From Polyangia bacterium (lineage in GTDB: Bacteria; Myxococcota_A; Polyangia; Polyangiales; Polyangiaceae): a stretch of DNA of 6,050 nt. The notes under the pieces were generated by a model that searched no databases, was not told the DNA's origin, and saw only the letters and a program-made list of their open reading frames with translations. The translations under genes were made by a program, and so were the position numbers. This document shows positions 1 to 5,201 of this stretch, piece after piece; position 1 is the first letter of the stretch, and every line of letters starts with the position of its first letter. The stretch is from assembly GCA_030430975.1 (NCBI GenBank), contig JAUIKB010000376.1, positions 1 to 6,050 of the forward strand, given 5' to 3'.

Positions 1-1
1 C

Positions 2-1147
2 CGATTCCACTGCGTGCTGTCCCACGACGGAGGAGGGCGCTGGACAATCCGCGACAGCGAGTCTCTAAACGGCACTTATCTCAACGGAGTTCGGATCCGG
101 GACGCGGACGTACCGCGGTCCGAAGCCACGCTCACGGTGGGCGACTCCACGTTCGCCATCCGGCAGCTCAAGTCCACGGGCAACGCAGAGGTGTCCAGTC
201 TCACCTCGTTTGGCGCGCTCTACGGCGAGTCGACGTGCATGCGCCGCGTGTTCGCGCTCTTGAGCCGCATTGCTCAAAGCGAGGCTACCGTGCTGATCGA
301 AGGGGAAAGCGGAACCGGCAAGGAGCTGGCCGCGGATGCCATCGTCATGAACGGTCCACGCCGAGATGGTCCGTTCGTGATCGTCGACTGCGGCGCAATC
401 GCGCCATCGCTGATCGAGTCGGAGCTGTTTGGACATGCCCGGGGAGCGTTCACCGGAGCGGACCGGGCTCGCGAAGGAGCGTTCGAAGCCGCAAGCGGCG
501 GGACGATTTTTCTAGACGAGATAGGCGAGCTGCCGATCGACATGCAGCCGAAGCTGTTGCGGGCGCTCGAAAAACGCGAGATCCGGCGCGCGGGCGAAAC
601 CCACCCGCGAAAGGTCGACGTTCGGGTCATCGCCGCCACGAACAAGAATCTAGGCGCCGAGGTCAACCGCGGTAATTTCCGTGAGGATCTTTTCTACCGA
701 CTGTCGGTCGTCACCGTCGCCATGCCGCCGCTGCGGGATCGACCCGACGACCTACCCGGTTTGATCCGCGAGGCCCTCAACGCGATGGACGTGTCCGACG
801 CATCACACCTCTTCGATGCATCAGCACTCGAACAACTCAAGCGTCACAATTGGCCGGGTAACGTGCGCGAGCTTCGAAACTACGTCGAACGTAGCGTGGT
901 GCTTCAGGCCATCACGCCGGCGCGCTCGAGTTCCCACACCGTCAGCACCAGCGACGTCACACTAGTAGACACCGACGTGCCCTTCCGCACCGCGAAGGCA
1001 CGTCTCGTCGCCGCATTCGAACTGACGTATCTTTCACGCCTAATGGAATGGTCCGATGGCAACGTAAGCAAGGCCGCGCGCAAAGCGGAAATCGACCGAA
1101 TGCACCTGCATCGCCTGCTGCAGCGTCACCAGCTCAGGCGCGGTTAG
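2..1147 (+). CDS. FHA-domain sigma-54-dependent transcriptional activator (5' end outside window)
   Basis: This is an enhancer-binding protein that would use ATP hydrolysis to open sigma-54 RNA polymerase promoters, with an FHA domain that binds phosphothreonine as its sensor. Counting the codon at base 2 as residue 1, the frame opens inside an FHA domain: RFHC at 1-4 matches the usual S-R-x-H segment, and NGTYLNG at 23-29 is the second FHA hallmark. The AAA+ domain covers about 74-300. It has Walker A GESGTGKE (101-108), an intact sigma-54-contacting GAFTGA loop (148-153), Walker B FLDE (170-173), sensor AATN (211-214), arginine-finger region REDLFYRL (227-234) and sensor II WPGNVRELRN (284-293). 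A Ser/Thr-rich linker (about 305-328) leads to a Fis-type helix-turn-helix (about 352-375, GNVSKAARKAEID), which binds DNA. The open frame runs to the left edge, so a GTG at base 14 is not the start; it would cut the FHA domain. Stop is TAG at 1145. Family assignment is certain; the target genes are not known. Confidence 0.96.
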   Translation, partial: RFHCVLSHDGGGRWTIRDSESLNGTYLNGVRIRDADVPRSEATLTVGDSTFAIRQLKSTGNAEVSSLTSFGALYGESTCMRRVFALLSRIAQSEATVLIEGESGTGKELAADAIVMNGPRRDGPFVIVDCGAIAPSLIESELFGHARGAFTGADRAREGAFEAASGGTIFLDEIGELPIDMQPKLLRALEKREIRRAGETHPRKVDVRVIAATNKNLGAEVNRGNFREDLFYRLSVVTVAMPPLRDRPDDLPGLIREALNAMDVSDASHLFDASALEQLKRHNWPGNVRELRNYVERSVVLQAITPARSSSHTVSTSDVTLVDTDVPFRTAKARLVAAFELTYLSRLMEWSDGNVSKAARKAEIDRMHLHRLLQRHQLRRG

Positions 1148-1150
1148 TCC

Positions 1151-1166
1151 TGGTGCTCGACCTGCG
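1151..1166 (+). promoter_or_regulatory. Candidate sigma-54 (-24/-12) promoter for the dioxygenase gene
   Basis: The sequence TGGTGCTCGACCTGCG lies just after the activator stop codon. It has the GG (1152-1153) and GC (1164-1165) dinucleotides at the exact 12-base spacing required at -24/-12. It matches 7 of the 11 fixed positions of the consensus TGGCACG-N4-TTGCA. Transcription would begin near 1177, ten bases before the ATG at 1187. The idea is strengthened by the neighbouring sigma-54 activator gene. It is weakened by four mismatches, by the very short leader, and because TGG-N9-TGC should occur by chance a few times across both strands of a window of this size and composition. Confidence 0.3.
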
Positions 1167-1186
1167 CCACCTGCCACAATCAGCGC

Positions 1187-2656
1187 ATGCTGCCTCGCCC
1201 CACACGCCGCCAACTTCTCAAGTTGCTCAGCGCCTCCGTCGCGATAGGCGCGCTGCCCACCCTCACCGGATGTTCGGGCGATGAAACCGACAGCGGCGGC
1301 GCGAGCGGCGGCGGGCCGTTCGAGTATCCGAAGTTCGATCCGGACAAGCCGTGGTGGCTGCAGCACAACTACGGTCCCGTCGACGGAGAGGCCGAGGAAA
1401 CCGATCTCGAAGTCGAAGGCACCATCCCCCCGGAACTGACTGGCCTGTACCTGCGCAACGGCTCCAACCCGCACACCGGGGAGAGTTCACACTGGTTCGT
1501 CGGTGACGGCATGGTGCACGGCGTGACGTTGGTGAAGGGCAAGCCCAAATGGTACCGACGCCGCTACATCGAAACACCGGTGCTGAAGACGGACAGTGGA
1601 CTGGGTGTGCCCAGCCTTACAGACCACACCGCAAACGTATCGGTGATCCATCACGGCGATCGCATTTTGGCGTCTGGCGAGATCGGGCTGCCGTACGAAA
1701 TCGACACTGATCTGAAGACCGTTGGCACCCACGACTACGCCGGAGCTCTCGCGACCGCGATGACGGCACATCCGAAGATCGATCCGGTGACCGGCGAGAT
1801 GCTGATGTTCGGCTATGGCTTCACGCCGCCGTACCTCACGTTCCACGTGGTCGATGCTAAAGGCAACCTGACCAAGAGCGAGGAGATCACCGTCAAAGGT
1901 CCCTCGATGATGCACGACTTCTCGATCACCGAGAACTACGTGATCTTCATGGACCTGCCGATCACATTCGACATTGACCTCGTCGGACAGGGCAAAGCAT
2001 TCCCGTACGCTTGGGAGGATGGCTATGGCGCGCGGCTCGGCGTGATGCCTCGGGACGGAACAAATGCGGACGTCGTCTGGATGGAGATCTCCGACTGCTA
2101 CATTTTCCACACGCTCAACGCATATGAAGAGGGCGACAAGATCATCCTCGAAGCTGCCCGCAACGAGAAACTGTGGGCCGGCGGCGCCGATTCGTTTGAT
2201 GGACGACCGTACCTGTATCGGTTCGAGATCGATCTCATTAAGAAATCGGTGAAGGAATCACAGGTCGAGGAAATGCCCGTCGAGTTCCCTCAGCTCGACC
2301 GGCGCACCATCGGGAGAAAGCAGCGCTACGGATACGCGGCGGCCATCCAGCGAGACCAGGGGCCGAATTCGATCCCAGCTGCGGTCGGGCTGATGAAGTT
2401 CGACCGCCAGAAGGACACGAGCAAACTTCATGAACTCCCCGCTGGTCAACAGCCCGACGAGCCGTTCTTTGTGCCGGCATCGAAGGATGCTGGCGAGGAC
2501 GAGGGCTGGCTGTTGAGCTACGTGTACGATCACCGAACCGAGAAGTCCGACCTGGTCATCTTCGACGCGTCGAATATCGCAGCCGATCCGGTGGGGCGCG
2601 TGAAGCTCCCGTACCGCGTGCCGTTCGGGTTTCACGGCGTCTGGGTACCGGCATAA
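1187..2656 (+). CDS. Exported carotenoid oxygenase family protein, predicted Tat lipoprotein
   Basis: This is a non-haem Fe(II) dioxygenase of the carotenoid cleavage/RPE65/lignostilbene family, which splits C=C bonds of apocarotenoids or stilbenes with O2. The seven-bladed-propeller enzyme holds iron with four histidines, and all four are found in family context: H195 (TAHPKIDPVTGE), H243 (MMHDFSITENY), H308 (CYIFHTLNAYEEGD) and H483 (GFHGVW). Likely second-shell glutamates are E164, E366 (EFPQLD) and E425. The N-terminal family block GLYLRNGSNP...HWFVGDGMVHG is at 86-112. Residues 1-29 form a signal with a twin-arginine motif (TRRQLLK, 6-12), a hydrophobic stretch and a lipobox LTGC, making C29 the lipidated residue. 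A Gly/Ser/Asp-rich tether (30-43) follows. Export by Tat would fit cofactor loading before export. The length of 489 residues is normal for the family plus a signal. ATG 1187 is favoured because the signal begins there, although no clear Shine-Dalgarno is visible. The substrate is unknown; export of this family is unusual. Confidence 0.95.
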   Translation: MLPRPTRRQLLKLLSASVAIGALPTLTGCSGDETDSGGASGGGPFEYPKFDPDKPWWLQHNYGPVDGEAEETDLEVEGTIPPELTGLYLRNGSNPHTGESSHWFVGDGMVHGVTLVKGKPKWYRRRYIETPVLKTDSGLGVPSLTDHTANVSVIHHGDRILASGEIGLPYEIDTDLKTVGTHDYAGALATAMTAHPKIDPVTGEMLMFGYGFTPPYLTFHVVDAKGNLTKSEEITVKGPSMMHDFSITENYVIFMDLPITFDIDLVGQGKAFPYAWEDGYGARLGVMPRDGTNADVVWMEISDCYIFHTLNAYEEGDKIILEAARNEKLWAGGADSFDGRPYLYRFEIDLIKKSVKESQVEEMPVEFPQLDRRTIGRKQRYGYAAAIQRDQGPNSIPAAVGLMKFDRQKDTSKLHELPAGQQPDEPFFVPASKDAGEDEGWLLSYVYDHRTEKSDLVIFDASNIAADPVGRVKLPYRVPFGFHGVWVPA

Positions 2657-2670
2657 GACGGTCGGCCAGC

Positions 2671-2700
2671 GCGGCAGCCGTGGCTACTTAACGCTGCCGC
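2671..2700. terminator. Possible bidirectional stem-loop between convergent genes
   Basis: GCGGCAGC (2671-2678) and GCTGCCGC (2693-2700) form a perfect 8-bp inverted repeat around a 14-base loop. It lies at the meeting point of the two convergent genes, spanning the stop codon and last codons of the minus-strand lipoprotein gene. The position fits a shared transcription stop or messenger-end structure. No T-run follows on either strand and the loop is long, so it is not a textbook intrinsic terminator. Confidence 0.3.
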
Positions 2701-5047
2701 AGTTCGCCTGCGCGGGATCAGACGTATTGTTGTCCTCACGACACTCCACCGTGCCTGCGGGGACGCTGACGACCGCATACGCGGGGGTCGCACCGTTTTG
2801 GACTGCGCTGGGAACGCTCGCGGGCTGCAAGACAACGTGCTGGGCCTGAACCGGTCCGAGCGCCACCGTGGTCACCCCTTCACCGAGCTTGGTCCCGCCC
2901 GGAGCCGTCCCTGAATAGAACTCGACCCGCACGCCGGGAGGCAAGGCCGCCTCGCCTAAGTTGCGAACGGTTGCGATCAGCGAGCGATCCGCGCAGCTCA
3001 CCTGGAGCGATACGACAGCGTCGGGCGCCGCGAACTCGCTCCCGGGCTGGCGATTGAGCCGGAAATTGTTCAGCCCGGGTTGCGTCCAGTTCGTCGGTTC
3101 TTGAGTCGGGACCGTGCCGTCTTCTTCGATGTTGGTGATCTGGTAAGCGTGCTGGTTCCAGATCCGACGCGTTCGCACCCAGTCGTCGTTTGCGCTCCCA
3201 AAGACACGGATCCCACTCGTCCGCGTGCCGTCGGCGCACGCGAACTGGCGCCCGTTCGTAGCGATGACGATGTCGGCCTTGCCGTCGTTGTCCACGTCGG
3301 CGACCACGGGGTATTCGTTGAGCGTGTGCGAGGTGTTGCACGTCTCGTAGAGGATATTGCCGGTCGCTCCCTCGTAGATACGGAAGGCGATCTCATCCGA
3401 ATAGATGACCTCGGCTTTCCCGTCGCCGTTGAAGTCGAACAGCGAGCTGCCCGTGCCCGCGGAGGAGCAGTCCCGGGTTTGCTTCTGCCATAGAAACGTT
3501 CCGGCATCGGCGATGGTTGTGTCCATGAGGCTCTTGCCGTTGAACACGGCGTAGCCAACGCCGCCGGCGAGCGCCACGTCAGGAAAGAGATCTCCGTCAA
3601 AATCTCCAACCGTGACAGGGCCGCCGCCCCACTTGCTGCCCGCGTTTCCAGCAGGACACAGGGTCGGGCTCAGCGTGCCGTTGATATCGATACCCGCACG
3701 CACAGTCTTGAACGACCCAGGGGAAGACGCATCGTACTGCCACACTGCCAGACTGTGAGTCTTGAAATAGATCGAAATGATCTCCGGCTTGCCGTCTCGA
3801 TCCAAATCGGCAACCGCTGGCCCGGATGCAAACGCCGAGCTGTGAACGTGTCCGACAACGCCTGTGTCCACAAGCTGCGCCCCGGTCCGATCGTAGATCT
3901 GCGTCGAACTCACGATGTTTAGCTGCCCATCTCCGGTCACGTCAGCCACTGCAAAGGTCCCCTCCATCGGCGGCGTGAATACGGCTTCGGTCGCGCCCGT
4001 CTTCCCGTCGAGGACCTGGCTGTCGACGATCACTTCGGGCTGACCGTCACCGTCGAGATCGGCGATGGCGGGCTGCGTACAGCGGCCGGTGGGCACGCTC
4101 CATACCTGGTTGCCGCTACCGTCGACCGCCGTCGTCGTCGTCCCAGCCGCGTTGCAGAACACGATCTCGTTGCCTGGTTCGGCGTCGATGTTCCCGCCTG
4201 CAAGCTGGCGATTCGGCGCCGCACTGCCCACGGTGAACTTCTCGACGACCTGGCCGTTTACGATTGATATCGCATGCAGCGTGCTGTCGCTCGAGTACGC
4301 ACCGTCGGCGTACGTTACAAATACGATCTCCGGAATGTCGCGCGCGGTGATCTTTCCGTCGCAGTCGTCGTCGTCTAGCTGCACGACGATCGGCGTCATC
4401 ATCACATCCGTGACGCTCGGCTGATCGCCCCACTTGTACTTCTCGACCACGTTGAAACTGGTCGGCGGCGGCACGACCTCACACTTCTCGATGCAGTTCA
4501 TCGGATTGGGATCGCCGTCCGGGCAAACCGGCGGACGTTTGAGACATCGCCCAGTAGGCGGAACGTTTCCGGACAGACACATCCCACCGTCACCGGCGTC
4601 CGGACCTGCGTCCCCGCCCGTCGTGCCCAGCGAGTAGTCACAGTACTCGTCCGCCTGGCATTCGTTACTGTCGAGGCACTCGGAGCCGGGCTGGACACAG
4701 GTTCCAAACGAGCAGACATCAGCGGCCGTACAGCATTCGTCGCCACACGCTCGATCGGCCGCACAGCATTCGCCGCCCGCGCAGATGCCACCGTCTCCGC
4801 AGCTGTTGCCGTTCTGGCAGCCCGAGTCGGCCGCCCCATCCAAACCGAAGCCGCCAAACCCACTGGAGCCGCCCGCGTCGGGTCCGCCGCCAACGCTTCC
4901 GTCGACGCTAGCGTCGCCTGCTGCGTTCCCCACGCCTCCGAACGATGAGGTACCGCCCGCGCTCTCGCCGCTGTCGGAACAGCTCACGACGAAGACGCCC
5001 GCAATGGTGAAGGTGGCAAGTCCCAGCTGAGTTCGAAGACGAAGCAT
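2684..5047 (-). CDS. Large cysteine-rich FG-GAP/VCBS repeat lipoprotein
   Basis: This is a predicted surface or outer-membrane lipoprotein of 787 residues with a likely adhesive or calcium-binding role; no catalytic site is seen. The N-terminus has two arginines (R3, R5), a hydrophobic core and a lipobox VVSC, placing the lipidated cysteine at C23. Residues 24-76 are a flexible Gly/Ser/Asp/Ala tether. Residues 77-189 hold 18 cysteines in paired and spaced patterns (for example C83, C89, CC94-95, C101, CC105-106, C112, C117), which should form disulfides. Residues about 225-596 carry about eight FG-GAP/VCBS-like motifs of the form DxDGDGxxE, predicting a beta-propeller. Residues 623-666 form a distinct block with WNQHAY. 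From about 675 to the end is a CARDB-like beta-sandwich (VSLQVSC, ATVRNLGEAALPPGVRVEFYSG). ATG 5047 is the only reasonable start: an in-frame TAG lies at 5059-5057 and later starts remove the charged signal end. An AGGGG run sits only one base before the ATG, too close for a standard ribosome site. Architecture resembles many functionally unassigned myxobacterial surface proteins. Confidence 0.9.
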   Translation of the reverse strand: MLRLRTQLGLATFTIAGVFVVSCSDSGESAGGTSSFGGVGNAAGDASVDGSVGGGPDAGGSSGFGGFGLDGAADSGCQNGNSCGDGGICAGGECCAADRACGDECCTAADVCSFGTCVQPGSECLDSNECQADEYCDYSLGTTGGDAGPDAGDGGMCLSGNVPPTGRCLKRPPVCPDGDPNPMNCIEKCEVVPPPTSFNVVEKYKWGDQPSVTDVMMTPIVVQLDDDDCDGKITARDIPEIVFVTYADGAYSSDSTLHAISIVNGQVVEKFTVGSAAPNRQLAGGNIDAEPGNEIVFCNAAGTTTTAVDGSGNQVWSVPTGRCTQPAIADLDGDGQPEVIVDSQVLDGKTGATEAVFTPPMEGTFAVADVTGDGQLNIVSSTQIYDRTGAQLVDTGVVGHVHSSAFASGPAVADLDRDGKPEIISIYFKTHSLAVWQYDASSPGSFKTVRAGIDINGTLSPTLCPAGNAGSKWGGGPVTVGDFDGDLFPDVALAGGVGYAVFNGKSLMDTTIADAGTFLWQKQTRDCSSAGTGSSLFDFNGDGKAEVIYSDEIAFRIYEGATGNILYETCNTSHTLNEYPVVADVDNDGKADIVIATNGRQFACADGTRTSGIRVFGSANDDWVRTRRIWNQHAYQITNIEEDGTVPTQEPTNWTQPGLNNFRLNRQPGSEFAAPDAVVSLQVSCADRSLIATVRNLGEAALPPGVRVEFYSGTAPGGTKLGEGVTTVALGPVQAQHVVLQPASVPSAVQNGATPAYAVVSVPAGTVECREDNNTSDPAQANCGSVK
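3260..4375 (-). repeat. About eight FG-GAP/VCBS-like propeller motifs within the lipoprotein
   Basis: Asp-rich, calcium-loop-like motifs recur at residues 225-240 (DDDDCDGKITARDIPE), 286-297 (NIDAEPGNEIVF), 329-340 (ADLDGDGQPEVI), 368-379 (ADVTGDGQLNIV), 413-424 (ADLDRDGKPEII), 481-492 (GDFDGDLFPDVA), 537-548 (FDFNGDGKAEVI) and 583-594 (ADVDNDGKADIV). Spacing is mostly 40-68 residues, as expected for one blade per motif. Some copies are imperfect: the second and the sixth lack the full DGDG core. This is protein-level repetition; no long near-identical DNA repeat is visible, so the array looks old rather than recently expanded. Confidence 0.82.
4481..4819 (-). other. Cysteine-rich segment of the lipoprotein
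   Basis: Residues 77-189 contain 18 cysteines, an even number, with CC pairs and short C-x(3-6)-C spacing followed by C130-QADEY-C136, reminiscent of small disulfide-knotted extracellular modules. It sits between the flexible tether and the propeller, so it could be a rigid stalk. A further Gly/Asp-rich stretch (about 141-155) interrupts it, splitting it into a dense first half and a sparser second half. No named domain family could be assigned by eye. Confidence 0.7.
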
Positions 5048-5201
5048 GCCCCTAGTCTAGTCGAGAACGCCAACTCGCGCTCAACGACATGCGGCGCAGC
5101 GGATAGTCCAAGTTTGAGATGGCTCGCAAGCCAAAAAACGATCAGCACGCGGCGACAAACGATCGCGCGCTTCGGCCGCATGGACGATTTGATATACGGG
5201 T
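5048..5201. other. Divergent intergenic region with weak promoter-like elements
   Basis: This stretch of about 154 bases separates the start of the minus-strand lipoprotein gene from the plus-strand SNF2-like gene and must hold the promoters of both, unless the right-hand gene truly starts elsewhere. Seen on the plus strand: GATATA at 5191-5196, a possible -10 element without a good -35. Seen on the minus strand: TTGAGC (5084-5079) and TAGACT (5059-5054), a weak sigma-70-like pair with a 19-base spacer. Also present are a short tandem CTAGTCTAGT (5052-5061) and a six-A run (5133-5138). It is visibly more A+T-rich around 5130-5210 than its neighbours. None of these is convincing alone. Confidence 0.4.
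5095..5110 (-). promoter_or_regulatory. Weak sigma-54-like element upstream of the lipoprotein gene
   Basis: On the minus strand TGGACTATCCGCTGCG has GG and GC at the correct 12-base spacing, with 6 of 11 consensus positions matching. Transcription would begin near 5084, giving a leader of about 37 bases before the ATG at 5047. The -24 half is poor beyond TGG, so it could well be a chance match. It is listed because a similar spaced element precedes the dioxygenase gene. Confidence 0.15.

Noticed and set aside
14..16. GTG at base 14 as the start of the sigma-54 activator
   Set aside because: The codons before it (RFHC) continue the FHA domain signature in the same frame without a stop, so the gene extends beyond the left edge.
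1487..2110. Open frame of 207 residues on the minus strand inside the dioxygenase gene
   Set aside because: It is fully antisense to a gene with intact family motifs and conserved active-site residues. Its His/Val/Arg-rich translation has no recognisable domain, typical of a high-GC shadow frame.
3080..3493. Plus-strand open frame of 137 residues inside the lipoprotein gene
   Set aside because: It is antisense to the FG-GAP repeats, and its Val/Asp-rich translation is what the reverse of Asp-rich repeat codons produces.
5120..5138. Short stem TGGCT/AGCCA next to six A residues, considered as a terminator
   Set aside because: The stem is only 5 bp. On the minus strand the T-run precedes the stem, and on the plus strand it is an A-run, so the polarity is wrong for an intrinsic terminator.
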